64,000 nt of DNA from Cytophagales bacterium WSM2-2. GTDB taxonomy: Bacteria > Bacteroidota > Bacteroidia > Cytophagales > Cyclobacteriaceae. Both the position numbers and the translations under genes were made by a program. Within the stretch, counting starts at the first letter, position 1, and every line of letters begins with the position of its first letter. This document shows, piece after piece, positions 46,147-55,684 of this stretch. The stretch covers positions 1,709,501 to 1,773,500 of the forward strand of contig BNHL01000001.1 in the NCBI GenBank assembly GCA_015472025.1, written 5' to 3'. The notes beneath the pieces were generated by a model that was given only the letters and a program-made list of their open reading frames with translations, did no database searches and was not told the origin of the DNA.

Positions 46147-49100
46147 GTCCATCAGTGTTAACAGTTTTTTCGAAAAAAGTATAGAGGATCGGAAGAACAA
46201 CCAGGGTGAGAAGTGTTGCTGAAATCAAACCACCAATCACTACGGTCGCAAGTGGCCGCTGAACTTCGGCTCCGGAGGTCTGAGAAAGCGCCATGGGGAG
46301 GAACCCAAGTGAAGCCACCAAGGCAGTCATTAGCACCGGCCTCAGTCGTATTCTTGTTCCCATTAAGACAATGTCAACGAGATTTTTCGCCGGACTATTT
46401 TTTCTCTGCCGGTTGAACTCGGCTATCAAAACAATACCGTTAAGAACAGCTACACCGAAAAGCGCGATGAAACCAACTCCGGCAGAAATACTGAATGGCA
46501 TTCCTCGAATCCACAATGCTAAAATTCCCCCGACTGCGGAAAGCGGAATAGAAGTAAAAATGAGTAACGTTTCTCGCAGGGATTGAAAAGTGAAATAGAG
46601 AAGCACAAAAATTAAAAAGAGCACAATTGGAACAGTGATCATAAGCCGTTGTTTGGCTTCTTGAAGATTTCGGAAGTCACCACTGTATTTCAGAAAATAC
46701 CCCGGCTGTAATTTCAGTTGACGGTTTATCTTTTCGTCCAATTCTTTCACAATGCTCTCCACATCGCGACCTCGTACATTAAAACCTACTGCTATTCTTC
46801 GCTTGGCATCATCGCGCTGAATTTGGTTTATGCCCGATTCGGAAGAGATGCTCGCCAGTTGATCGAGCGGAATCTGCCGGTTAGCGGATGTGGTCACAAA
46901 AAGATTTTTGACATCTGAAATGCTACGTCTGTTTTCCTGGTTAAGCCGAACGACTAAATCGAAACGCCTTTCTTTTTCATAGATGATGCCCGCGGCTTCA
47001 CCTGCAAAAGCCGTCCGCAGAGCAGTGTTGGCTTCATCAATACTCAACCCGAACATGGCAAGTTTACTGCGATCGAAGCGAACCACAACTTGAGGAAGAC
47101 CACCAACAGGCTCTACATAAATGTCTTCAGCACCCGAAACGGAATATGCAATTTTTCCAACAGTGTTCGCGTAAGAAACCAACTGATCCAAATCTTCTCC
47201 ATAAATCTTTACTACAACATCCTGTCGCGCACCGGTCATCAGCTCGTTGAAGCGCATTTGAATTGGTTGCTGAAAACCGAACAGTACACCAGGCATGGTT
47301 TCATTAAGTTTAGCAGACATTTTATCTGCTAATTCCTCGCGCGAATCAGCACTTACCCATTCGTCATGATCTTTAAGAACGATAATCAAATCACCATTTT
47401 CTATGGGCATTGGGTCAGTCGGAATTTCGGATGTTCCAATTTTGCCAATCACTTCTTTTACTTCAGGGAAATTATCGAGAAGAATTCGCGCACTTTTTTG
47501 AGTCGTCTCTGTCATTTGGGTTAGTGAACTCCCCGTGAGGATTTTAGTCTCCACCGCGAAATCACCTTCGTCCAACGTTGGAATGAATTCTCCACCCAGA
47601 CTGAAAAAAACAAGAAGGCTTGCAGCGAATAAGACAACGGAAGAAGCAATAACAATCATTCTTCGTTTGAGCGCAAAGTGAATAATCGGATCATAGATCT
47701 TCTGAAAAAAAGACATAATCCGCTCAGAAACATTTTTTGTAGCTACTGCCTTTTTGCTAAGCAGGAGGGACGATATCATCGGAACGTAGGTCAACGAAAG
47801 AATAAGTGCACCCAGGATTGCAAAACCAACAGTTTGTGCCATCGGACGGAACATTTTCCCTTCGATTCCAACGAGTGTAAGAATAGGTAGGTACACGATC
47901 AGGATAATAATCTGGCCAAATACCGCGGAGCTCATCATTGACGTAGCAGCTTGCTTCACCTCCTCGTCCATTTCGGATTGAAGGATTTTTTCAGTCCTAT
48001 TGAGTGAAGCCAGATGGTGGAGAGTTGCCTCAACAATAATTACAGCTCCATCCACAATCAAACCAAAATCGATTGCCCCAAGACTCATCAAGTTACCGGA
48101 AACACCAAACCAGTTCATCATGCTAATCGCAAATAGCATTGCCAACGGAATGACAGATGCAACCACAAGTCCTGCGCGGAGGTTTCCGAGCATCAACACA
48201 AGAACAAATACAACAATCAACGCACCTTCGGCCAGGTTTTTTGAAACTGTGGATATCGCATTGTTTACCAATTTTGTTCTGTCGAGGTACGGCTCAATCA
48301 CAACACCTTCAGGCAGCGTTTTTTTGATTTGCTCAATTCGTTCTTTCACCTTTTCGATTACCTCGGAAGAGTTCTCGCCTTTCAGCATCAACACGATAGC
48401 ACCGACTTTTTCACCCTCATCGTTATACGTCATGGCGCCATAGCGAATGGCATTTCCGATTCGTACCGTTGCAACATCACGAATGAGAACCGGCAATCCG
48501 GTCGGATTATTTCGCACTACAATCCTCTCTATATCATCCATCGACTGAGCCAGGCCCTCACTGCGAATAAAAAAGGCGTAGGGCTTTTGGTCCATGTAGG
48601 CACCACCAGTGTTTTGATTGTTTTTTTGAAGTGCGGTGAAGACCTCATTAATACCAACGTTCATGCTCCGGAGCCTGTCAGTATTGATTGCGATTTCATA
48701 TTGCTTTAGTTTTCCTCCCCAGCTGCTCACGTCTGCTACGCCGGGTGTCCCAAGCAATTGTCTGCGCACGATCCAGTCCTGAATAGTCCGCAATTCCATC
48801 TCATCATATTTATTTTCAAACCCTTTGTCGGGACGAATGATGTATTGATAGATTTCACTGAGTCCCGTCGAGATGGGCGCAAGCTCCGGACTTCCCGAGC
48901 CGGCAGGTATTTGCGCTTTGGCCACGGTCAGGCGTTCATTCACTTGCTGGCGGGCCCAATAAACATCGGTCTCATCTGTAAAAACGATTGTGACCACTGA
49001 CAAACCAAACCTGGAGAACGAACGCATTTCAGTAATGCCAGGGATAGTAGCCATTGTTTGTTCCACCGGGAACGTCACCAATCGCTCAATCTCATTGGCG

Positions 49101-49270
49101 GCCAGCGAAGGTGAGACTGTGATCACCTGTACCTGGTTATTGGTAATGTCGGGCACAGCATCAATTGGCAGTTGAGTGAGAGAATAGCTTCCCCACGCAA
49201 CAAGGGCTATTGTAAGCATGCCAACAAGTGCTTTGTTCCTTATGGAAAAGGAAATGATTCTGCTAAGCAT
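46139..49270 (-). CDS. Heavy-metal efflux RND pump (CzcA type)
   Basis: 1043 residues with 12 TM helices and two large periplasmic loops. The HME-RND signature DFGLIVDGAVIIVE in TM4 has the Asp/Asp relay and matches the Zn/Co/Cd CzcA subgroup rather than the Cu/Ag CusA subgroup, which usually carries a different GAMVDA pattern. It starts MLSRIISFSIRNKALVG. It exports divalent metal from the periplasm using the proton gradient, with the downstream adaptor and TolC. Actual specificity cannot be confirmed by sequence alone. Confidence 0.94.
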   Translation of the reverse strand: MLSRIISFSIRNKALVGMLTIALVAWGSYSLTQLPIDAVPDITNNQVQVITVSPSLAANEIERLVTFPVEQTMATIPGITEMRSFSRFGLSVVTIVFTDETDVYWARQQVNERLTVAKAQIPAGSGSPELAPISTGLSEIYQYIIRPDKGFENKYDEMELRTIQDWIVRRQLLGTPGVADVSSWGGKLKQYEIAINTDRLRSMNVGINEVFTALQKNNQNTGGAYMDQKPYAFFIRSEGLAQSMDDIERIVVRNNPTGLPVLIRDVATVRIGNAIRYGAMTYNDEGEKVGAIVLMLKGENSSEVIEKVKERIEQIKKTLPEGVVIEPYLDRTKLVNNAISTVSKNLAEGALIVVFVLVLMLGNLRAGLVVASVIPLAMLFAISMMNWFGVSGNLMSLGAIDFGLIVDGAVIIVEATLHHLASLNRTEKILQSEMDEEVKQAATSMMSSAVFGQIIILIVYLPILTLVGIEGKMFRPMAQTVGFAILGALILSLTYVPMISSLLLSKKAVATKNVSERIMSFFQKIYDPIIHFALKRRMIVIASSVVLFAASLLVFFSLGGEFIPTLDEGDFAVETKILTGSSLTQMTETTQKSARILLDNFPEVKEVIGKIGTSEIPTDPMPIENGDLIIVLKDHDEWVSADSREELADKMSAKLNETMPGVLFGFQQPIQMRFNELMTGARQDVVVKIYGEDLDQLVSYANTVGKIAYSVSGAEDIYVEPVGGLPQVVVRFDRSKLAMFGLSIDEANTALRTAFAGEAAGIIYEKERRFDLVVRLNQENRRSISDVKNLFVTTSANRQIPLDQLASISSESGINQIQRDDAKRRIAVGFNVRGRDVESIVKELDEKINRQLKLQPGYFLKYSGDFRNLQEAKQRLMITVPIVLFLIFVLLYFTFQSLRETLLIFTSIPLSAVGGILALWIRGMPFSISAGVGFIALFGVAVLNGIVLIAEFNRQRKNSPAKNLVDIVLMGTRIRLRPVLMTALVASLGFLPMALSQTSGAEVQRPLATVVIGGLISATLLTLVVLPILYTFFEKTVNTDGHE

Positions 49271-49340
49271 AAAAAGTAAAATAGGATAAAATGAAAAATG
49301 GAATCAGGTTAAACTGATTCAAAAAAAAGAAGCCAAAAAA

Positions 49341-49745
49341 TCAGGAGCGCTTGGGTGGCTGGAAAATATCGCTAAGATGAGAAGCGATGAATGTTTCTGT
49401 GTAGGAAGAGATGTGTGAGACCACAGACGAGGGCTGTGACTCAGTCAGAACGATTTTGTGGATTGGCACCGCTAATGTTGAAGCGGTAAATGAATGACTT
49501 GGATCTTTGAATGGCAACCGGTTGTCATCGGCATCATGCGATACATCAGTGCTGTAGTGCATCGTCAGAAAATCCCAGAACGAAATATCGCCAACTAATC
49601 TTTTGTGCTCTGTAAAATGCTCGATCAGCAAAGGGAAACGCATGATCTCATGCAACTCCGTATTCGAGTTGATGTAGAGAAAAAGCAGCGATATAGCCAG
49701 GAAGCGTTTTATGAACCTAAAGTTAGACAAAATGTTAAACATCAT
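49341..49745 (-). CDS. Small lineage-specific protein heading the metal operon
   Basis: 134 residues. A short N-terminal signal or membrane segment (RFLAISLLFLYIN) is followed by TELHEIMRFPLLIEHFTEHKRL and a soluble region with several His residues (MHYSTDVSHDADDNRLPF), ending IFQPPKRS. I recall similar short proteins with the same PLLVEHFIEHK and QPPK features upstream of RND metal pumps in Bacteroidota, where their function is unknown. It lies 70 bp upstream of czcA. Its ATG overlaps the radical SAM stop by 1 bp, so it may be co-transcribed with that gene. A metal-sensing or metal-binding role is inference. Confidence 0.65.
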   Translation of the reverse strand: MMFNILSNFRFIKRFLAISLLFLYINSNTELHEIMRFPLLIEHFTEHKRLVGDISFWDFLTMHYSTDVSHDADDNRLPFKDPSHSFTASTLAVPIHKIVLTESQPSSVVSHISSYTETFIASHLSDIFQPPKRS

Positions 49746-50803
49746 TAAAACAACTGGTAGGTTCCGCCTTTTCTGAACTTAGTCAGGTCGTAGGGAGGCA
49801 TCTCACGTCCGGCGAAATATTTTTTCTTTGAAGCCCTGAAAAGCTGGTGGATCGACTCTGCAAAATTTCCCTCTCCGCGCATTCTCCTTCCAAATTGGGA
49901 GTCGTTGACATTACCACCATGCATGGAACAGATTTGATTCCATACCTTATCGAAACGGTCGGGAAAATTCTTGCGAAGCCAGTCTTCAAAAATTTGACCG
50001 ACGGATCCGTTAAGGCGGACAATTGTCATACCTGCAGTCAATGCCCCGTGGTTGGCCGCAGCCTTTAGAACCTCTGGAATTTCGTGATGATTCAGCCCGG
50101 GAATGATTGGTGCGTTCATGATACCAACTGGAATATTTGCTTTAGCCAGCTCTTCCACAGTCTTCAGCCGCTTTAACGAACTCGCAGTCCGGGGCTCCAT
50201 CTGTCGCCTTAACTCCTCATTGAGTGTTGTGATCGAGATCATCACATGCACAAGATTATCTTTTGCCAAATCCTGAAGAAGATCGATATCGCGGGTGATC
50301 AAACTGTTTTTGCTGATCATACTTACCGGGTGACGATACTTCGCAAGCACCTTCAAAATCCCGCGCGTGATTTCCAGTTTTCGTTCTTGCGGCTGATAGC
50401 AGTCCGTATTTCCGCTCAGCATAATCGGAGCTGCATTCCAGTTTTTGTGAAGAAGCTGCTCTTCTAAAACCTGGGGCGCATTTTTCTTTACGATGATTTT
50501 GCTTTCAAAATCGAGCCCGGCACTGAAGCCGTAGTATTCATGTGTGTTCCTGGCATAACAGTAAATGCATCCATGCTCACATCCCTGGTAAGGGTTCATC
50601 GAATACATGCCTGCCAAATCCGGACTTTCAACTTTGTTGATGATCTTTTTCGGATTTTCGTAGAAAATTTGAGTATGAGGATTTTCAAGCAAAGGCTCAT
50701 CAAGCCCCTCAATATGCTCGGAGACATATTCCGCTTTAAGGAACTTATTTCCTGTTTTTATCTGTGCGCCACGGCCTTTGAAATACGAATCGTCCACACA
50801 CAA
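49745..50803 (-). CDS. PA0069 family radical SAM protein
   Basis: 352 residues. The radical SAM cluster is CEHGCIYCY (Cys75, Cys79, Cys82), preceded by the family motif YFKGRGAQIKT and MYSMNPYQG. It resembles SPL-like proteins grouped as PA0069, whose reaction is unknown. The start shown is a TTG (MCVDDSYF); a GTG two codons later is equally possible, and no ATG exists upstream of YFKGRGAQ. It is divergent from the ACC deaminase-like gene by about 20 bp, and its stop overlaps the next gene by 1 bp. Confidence 0.88.
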   Translation of the reverse strand: MCVDDSYFKGRGAQIKTGNKFLKAEYVSEHIEGLDEPLLENPHTQIFYENPKKIINKVESPDLAGMYSMNPYQGCEHGCIYCYARNTHEYYGFSAGLDFESKIIVKKNAPQVLEEQLLHKNWNAAPIMLSGNTDCYQPQERKLEITRGILKVLAKYRHPVSMISKNSLITRDIDLLQDLAKDNLVHVMISITTLNEELRRQMEPRTASSLKRLKTVEELAKANIPVGIMNAPIIPGLNHHEIPEVLKAAANHGALTAGMTIVRLNGSVGQIFEDWLRKNFPDRFDKVWNQICSMHGGNVNDSQFGRRMRGEGNFAESIHQLFRASKKKYFAGREMPPYDLTKFRKGGTYQLF

Positions 50804-50823
50804 TTATACTAAATAAATTAGTA

Positions 50824-51705
50824 ATGCTAAAATATTCCGATACACATATAATCGAATTACGCAACAATATCCTTTTGGAAAAGAAGATCGGTTTAGCTGT
50901 GAAATTGGAGTATCAAAACCATCCGCTTGTGTCGGGAAATAAATGGTGGAAATTGAAATATAACCTGGATGAAGCGCGAAAGCTTGGACACGACACAATT
51001 CTCACTTTTGGAGGAGCATTTTCAAATCACATTTACGCAACAGCTGCAGCAGCTAAGGAAACTGGTTTTAATGCTATTGGCATAATCAGGGGGGAGGAGG
51101 CTTTACCTTTGAATAAAACGTTGCAGTTTGCAAAAGACTGCGGCATGTATATTCACTATATATCCAGGGAAAAGTACCGCACTAAAAATGAAGAGGTATT
51201 TGTAAAAGAACTCCAACAGCAATTCGGTAATTTTTACCTGATACCTGAGGGAGGTACAAATCTGCTGGCAGTGAAAGCTTGCGCAGAATTTGCTCAGGAA
51301 AAGCTTTCGATCTTGGATTTTGACTTTATATGCCTTCCTGTTGGGACTGGTGGTACAATGGCAGGAGTAATTGTGGGGCTGAAGGGAAAGAAAAAAGTAA
51401 TCGGATTCTCTGTGTTGAAAGATGGAGGATTTCTTCAAAATGAAGTAAAGAATCTCGTGCGTGAATTTTCGGGAGTAGAATTTTTAAACTGGCACCTGGA
51501 GACGGACTGTCATTTTGGTGGCTACGCGAAAAGCACTCCTGACCTGGATAATTTCATTAGCCAGATAAAACAGCAACATGGTCTTCAGCTTGAGTTCGTC
51601 TATACAGGAAAAATGATGAAGGGCGTTTTTGACCTGATCTCTAAAAATTATTTTCCAGAGGGTTCAAAAATTCTCGTGATACATACCGGTGGACTGCAAA
51701 ACTAA
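50824..51705 (+). CDS. ACC deaminase / D-cysteine desulfhydrase family PLP enzyme
   Basis: 293 residues of fold-type II PLP enzyme. SGNKWWKLKYN carries the presumed PLP lysine (Lys40), GGAFSNHIYATA contacts substrate and PVGTGGTMAG is the phosphate loop. The family deaminates 1-aminocyclopropane-1-carboxylate or breaks D-cysteine to pyruvate, H2S and ammonia. The Trp-Trp after the lysine is a Bacteroidota variation and makes strict ACC deaminase activity uncertain. It overlaps the convergent MurF-Alr stop by 4 bp. Confidence 0.87.
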   Translation: MLKYSDTHIIELRNNILLEKKIGLAVKLEYQNHPLVSGNKWWKLKYNLDEARKLGHDTILTFGGAFSNHIYATAAAAKETGFNAIGIIRGEEALPLNKTLQFAKDCGMYIHYISREKYRTKNEEVFVKELQQQFGNFYLIPEGGTNLLAVKACAEFAQEKLSILDFDFICLPVGTGGTMAGVIVGLKGKKKVIGFSVLKDGGFLQNEVKNLVREFSGVEFLNWHLETDCHFGGYAKSTPDLDNFISQIKQQHGLQLEFVYTGKMMKGVFDLISKNYFPEGSKILVIHTGGLQN

Positions 51706-54134
51706 ATTCCTTCAGCAATGAAGACGCGTTTCACTCTTGCACTGGTGTTGGTAAGAATTTCATAAGGAATCGTATCAACACTATTGGCGACATCATGAAT
51801 GGAGAGGCCATCACCAAAAATGATGACTTCATCACCTTCTGAAGCATTGATTCCGGTGATGTCAACCATAGTCATGTCCATGCAAACATTACCGATTACC
51901 GCGGCTCGTTTTCCATTTACTAATACGACTCCCTTTCCCCGGCTGAAACTTCGACTGAAACCATCTGCATAACCGATGGCAATCGTTGCAATTGTCGACT
52001 CCCGCTCAGCACTTCCCCTTCTGCCATAACCAATCGTTTCACCTTTGCTGATTTTTTGGATCTGCGATATAACAGTCTTTAGAGTAGCTACTGGCTGCAG
52101 CTCAGAGAAATTATCATCGGTCGGATTAACGCCATAGAGTCCGATACCTAACCTGACCATGTCCATTTGAAAATCGTGAAGGCGGAGGATACCAGCTGAA
52201 TTGAGAATATGTCGAAGTGGCTTAATTTTCAAATCAGATGAAAGGCGTTCATAAAACCCTAGATAACGATCGAATTGCTCTTTCGAAAAATTGTCATGAA
52301 CAGCTTCATCTGATCCTGACAGGTGAGAAAAAACGGAGGCGATTTTAATATTTTTATTCTGTTGTAAAATTCCAATCACCTCCGGCAGGTCGTTTTCACT
52401 TAAGCCCAGTCGATGCATTCCTGTTTCCGCTTCAATATGAATAGTCGCATCACGCCCGCTAACGAACCGGGCGAACGCAAGAAGCATTTTTGCGGAATAC
52501 ATCGCAGGCTCCAGTTTGTTAGAAAGCAATGAGCCAAAACTCTCTTCTGTCGGATTCATTACCATGATCGGCAATGAAATGTTCTTCTTTCTCAACTCAA
52601 CTCCTTCGTCTGCGTAGGCAACACCAAGGTAATCGACTTTATGATATTGCATCAGGCTCGCCACTTCTTCGCTACCACTGCCATAAGCAAATGCTTTTAC
52701 CATAACCATCAACTTCACACCAGGCTTTAATTTTGATTTGAAGAAGTTGAGGTTGTGGACCATTTTTCCCAGATCGATCTGCATCACCGTGCCATGTGTC
52801 TTTCGTTGGATTCGTCGAACGATCTTTTCGAAATGGAAAATCCGGGCACCCTTTACCAATATGATTTCATTTTCCAGGGAGCCAAAATCAAAACGCTCAA
52901 GAAAATCTTCAGTCGACTTAAAGAAAATGGAGTCAATCTTCGAGAAAGAATTTTTCACAGAGGTGAGAAATGGACCGATTCCAACCAAACGCATCACCCC
53001 GTTTTTGCGAAGCATGGCATTGATATCTGCCGCAAGTTTTTCCTGATTCAGACCCGATTGCAAAACATCAGACAGGATTACTGTCTTCTTTGTCTTGTGC
53101 TGATTTGCCAAAAAGTCAAGACTAATTTGCAAACCACCTAAGTCGTTATTGTAGGTATCGTCAATGACCTGACAATTGTTGATCCCTTCTTTCAACTCCA
53201 GCCGCATCGGTACGGCTCTCAGCTCTGAGATTCTTTTCCGGATAATATCTTCACTATACCCCAGGTGCAAAAGAAGGGCAATGCAATGGAAAGAATTTTC
53301 AATAGAAGCCAGGTCCGCAAATGGCAAAATGACTGTAAACTCTTTTTGACCGTACGTGATGTGAAATACAGAATCAAATTCTTTCACACGGATGACCGCA
53401 TTTTTGCCTGAGCCCCACGACAGACCCGGGAGGTTTTGTTGGCGAATGGCTAGATCTACTTCACTGTGATCTGAACAATACACTAAGGTTTTCACCCGTG
53501 AGAACAACTGCAGCTTTTCCGAAATCTTTTGCTGGATGCTTTCAAAACCTTCGTCATGAGCGGTGCCGATGTTTGTGAAAATGCCAATGGAAGGTTGGAT
53601 CACTTTTTCCAAGGCCTTCATCTCTCCGGGTTTTGAAATTCCAGCTTCGAAAATTCCAAGCTGATGAAAAGACCCGATTGCCCAAACGGATAGTGGCACA
53701 CCGACCTGCGAATTATAACTACCCGGATTCTTAACGATGCTGTATTCCGGCGAGAGTAATTGGAATAACCATTCCTTGATAATAGTCTTGCCATTACTAC
53801 CGGTGATTCCTACTACTGGCAATTTGAATTGTTGCCGGTGGAATTGAACGATAGCCTGCAGGGCGCCCACAACTGAAGGGACAACAAGAATATTTGCTTC
53901 TGTCAACTTCTCAATAGCAACCGCTTTTTCGACAACAAATTGCCTTACACCAAGATCGTAAAGCGAAGCGATGTACTGATGACCGTCATGACGAGGTCCT
54001 TGAATAGCAAAAAAAACAGAAGCCTCATCGACCACTGCTTTGCGGCTATCGATAATCAGATTTTCGACAGGAAAGTCCTTGAGCAATTGCCGGGTTTTTC
54101 CACCAGTGATTTTTTCCAGCGATGAAAAGACCAT
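51702..54134 (-). CDS. Bifunctional MurF ligase / alanine racemase
   Basis: 810 residues, a natural fusion of two peptidoglycan enzymes common in Bacteroidota. Residues about 1-450 are MurF, with N-terminal IDSRKAVVDEASVFFAI, ATP loop VVGITGSNGKT (109-117) and GVPLSVWAIG. Residues about 455-810 are a fold-type III alanine racemase, where MVKAFAYG carries the PLP Lys near residue 480, HLSGSDEA and NSAGIL follow, and the C-terminal VIGNVCMDMTMVDI segment holds substrate-contact residues. MurF adds D-Ala-D-Ala to UDP-MurNAc-tripeptide, and the racemase makes D-Ala, so the fusion links precursor supply to use. It starts 2 bp after the csaA stop, likely operonic. Confidence 0.96.
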   Translation of the reverse strand: MVFSSLEKITGGKTRQLLKDFPVENLIIDSRKAVVDEASVFFAIQGPRHDGHQYIASLYDLGVRQFVVEKAVAIEKLTEANILVVPSVVGALQAIVQFHRQQFKLPVVGITGSNGKTIIKEWLFQLLSPEYSIVKNPGSYNSQVGVPLSVWAIGSFHQLGIFEAGISKPGEMKALEKVIQPSIGIFTNIGTAHDEGFESIQQKISEKLQLFSRVKTLVYCSDHSEVDLAIRQQNLPGLSWGSGKNAVIRVKEFDSVFHITYGQKEFTVILPFADLASIENSFHCIALLLHLGYSEDIIRKRISELRAVPMRLELKEGINNCQVIDDTYNNDLGGLQISLDFLANQHKTKKTVILSDVLQSGLNQEKLAADINAMLRKNGVMRLVGIGPFLTSVKNSFSKIDSIFFKSTEDFLERFDFGSLENEIILVKGARIFHFEKIVRRIQRKTHGTVMQIDLGKMVHNLNFFKSKLKPGVKLMVMVKAFAYGSGSEEVASLMQYHKVDYLGVAYADEGVELRKKNISLPIMVMNPTEESFGSLLSNKLEPAMYSAKMLLAFARFVSGRDATIHIEAETGMHRLGLSENDLPEVIGILQQNKNIKIASVFSHLSGSDEAVHDNFSKEQFDRYLGFYERLSSDLKIKPLRHILNSAGILRLHDFQMDMVRLGIGLYGVNPTDDNFSELQPVATLKTVISQIQKISKGETIGYGRRGSAERESTIATIAIGYADGFSRSFSRGKGVVLVNGKRAAVIGNVCMDMTMVDITGINASEGDEVIIFGDGLSIHDVANSVDTIPYEILTNTSARVKRVFIAEGI

Positions 54135-54136
54135 AC

Positions 54137-54475
54137 TTAAAAGAGTTTTGATCCGTTGGGAACAGGTTTGTCAATTGCGCATAATACCACATGGCCGTCT
54201 TCATTGGGAAAACCCGTCACCAATACTTCGGAAATAAAATTGGCGATCTGCTTTGGCGGAAAATTGACAACACAAACCACTTGCCTCCCAATTAATTCCT
54301 CCGGTTGATAGAGTGCTGTAATCTGAGCACTTGATTTCTTTATCCCCCAATTTGGGCCAAGATCTACCCATATTTTGTAGGCCGGTTTTCGGGCTCCTTC
54401 AAAAACCTCCGATTTGACGATTGTTCCTGCCCGAAGGTCGATTTTATTAAAATCATCCCATGAAATCATACACAT
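54137..54475 (-). CDS. CsaA-like tRNA-binding protein
   Basis: 112 residues forming a single tRNA-binding OB-fold. [19 protein letters not shown] opens the fold, [15 protein letters not shown] and [11 protein letters not shown] are the conserved CsaA strands. CsaA acts as a tRNA-binding, chaperone-like protein in other bacteria; its role here is unknown. ATG 54475 and ATG 54469 (MISWDDF) are both plausible. It starts the MurF-Alr operon on the - strand and is divergent from the small secreted gene. Confidence 0.9.
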   Translation of the reverse strand: MCMISWDDFNKIDLRAGTIVKSEVFEGARKPAYKIWVDLGPNWGIKKSSAQITALYQPEELIGRQVVCVVNFPPKQIANFISEVLVTGFPNEDGHVVLCAIDKPVPNGSKLF

Positions 54476-54529
54476 TTTTTCTTAGCTTGCTCAACTAACT
54501 CGAAAAGTAACCACGTTACTCGACACCAT

Positions 54530-54871
54530 ATGCAGATAAAAATAAAATTTTCACTGCCTATATTCGTTGCTGCCGCAATCGTCAGTTTTGCGTCTTATGC
54601 GCAAGATGGTCAACCGGACACTGATGTTAAAGAGTTGAATAATCATCCGGAATTGAATCTCAATGATGATAAGACTCTTTTCGATGTGGATTCAAAATCG
54701 CCCAAATTTCAGAACACTCCCGCACAAACTTCAGCCAACACCAAAAAGCCGGACGCTCAGTCAAAAACAGAAAAAATAGACAAGAAGGAAAAACCGGAGG
54801 ATGATCCACTTTCATTCAACTTCCTATACTTGATTATTCAGAAATTCAAGAGTTCTGATATCGTTGACTGA
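54530..54871 (+). CDS. Small secreted hypothetical protein
   Basis: 113 residues. An N-terminal hydrophobic signal ends near FASYAQ. The mature protein is hydrophilic, rich in Lys, Asp, Asn and Gln, with a low-complexity TKKPDAQSKTEKIDKKEKPEDD segment, and ends in a hydrophobic LSFNFLYLIIQKFKSSDIVD tail. No family is recognised. The composition fits a disordered periplasmic or lipid-associated protein. It is divergent from csaA and ends 10 bp before the convergent HisA-like gene. Confidence 0.6.
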   Translation: MQIKIKFSLPIFVAAAIVSFASYAQDGQPDTDVKELNNHPELNLNDDKTLFDVDSKSPKFQNTPAQTSANTKKPDAQSKTEKIDKKEKPEDDPLSFNFLYLIIQKFKSSDIVD

Positions 54872-54881
54872 TCTCTAAAAA

Positions 54882-55625
54882 TCAACTCTCCTTTTTGACA
54901 AGGAATTGCTCCAGGTCCTTCAGATTAAGGACACCTTCATAGTAGGCTTTTCCAAAGATCACGGCAAAGACGCCCATATCATTCAGTCTTTTAATATCAT
55001 CAACATTTCTTACTCCACCGCTGGCAAGGACTTCCATGTCTGGAAATTTGTCGATGATCTCCTGGTAAAATTCAAATGCAGGACCCTCCAGTACGCCATC
55101 TCTCGAAATGTCCGTGCATTTGGCATACTTGAGACCACGATCATAAAAATTCTGCAGGTGATCGAATAAATGAATCTCAGAGATTTTCTGCCATCCACGG
55201 AAAGCAACTGTTTTTGATTTAATGTCAGTAACATCTGCCCCAAGTGTCACTTTCTCTCTTCCATAAGAAATGATCCACGAAGAAAATATTTCAGGGTTAG
55301 TGACAGCAATACTTGAAGCCGTGATGTAGTCGGCTCCGTATTCAAAAGCCTTGCCGATGTCGCCATCAGTTGAAATACCTCCGGTAAAGTCAATCTTCAA
55401 ATCAGTATATCCGGCAATAGCCTCCAGCACATGATAGTTCTTGGGGCTTCCTTTTTCAGCTCCATCCAAATCAACCAAGTGCACGATTTCAATACCATGA
55501 TCTTCAAATCGCTTGGCCAGATCCAGGGGATTCTCATCGTATGCTTTTTCGCTGCTAATATCTCCCTTGCGCATTTTTACGACATGGCCTTTTCTCAATG
55601 CTATGGAAGGGATTACTTGAATCAT
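54882..55625 (-). CDS. HisA-like TIM-barrel protein lacking the first catalytic Asp
   Basis: 247 residues, normal HisA length and fold, with HLVDLDGAEKG, TGGISTDGD, LGADVTD, CTDISRDGVLEG and ASGGVRNVDD. In known HisA isomerases the first strand ends in an Asp (AID) needed for ProFAR isomerisation; here the strand reads VIPSIALRKG, with Ala9 in that place, while the second acidic residue (GADVTD) is kept. No other his genes are in the window. It may be a paralogue with a changed or lost activity, so I leave the symbol blank. Confidence 0.8.
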   Translation of the reverse strand: MIQVIPSIALRKGHVVKMRKGDISSEKAYDENPLDLAKRFEDHGIEIVHLVDLDGAEKGSPKNYHVLEAIAGYTDLKIDFTGGISTDGDIGKAFEYGADYITASSIAVTNPEIFSSWIISYGREKVTLGADVTDIKSKTVAFRGWQKISEIHLFDHLQNFYDRGLKYAKCTDISRDGVLEGPAFEFYQEIIDKFPDMEVLASGGVRNVDDIKRLNDMGVFAVIFGKAYYEGVLNLKDLEQFLVKKES

Positions 55626-55684
55626 AAATGGAAAACTTATTTTAAATGTATGCTAAAAACAAAAGAGGAAAAACGTTTCGACAA

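Noticed and set aside
48000..48443. 147-codon + strand frame opposite czcA
   Set aside because: Antisense to the transmembrane part of a clear RND pump.
54862..54897. GTTGA / TCAAC hairpin between the small secreted gene and the HisA-like gene
   Set aside because: The stem is only 5 bp with a long loop; too weak to call a terminator.
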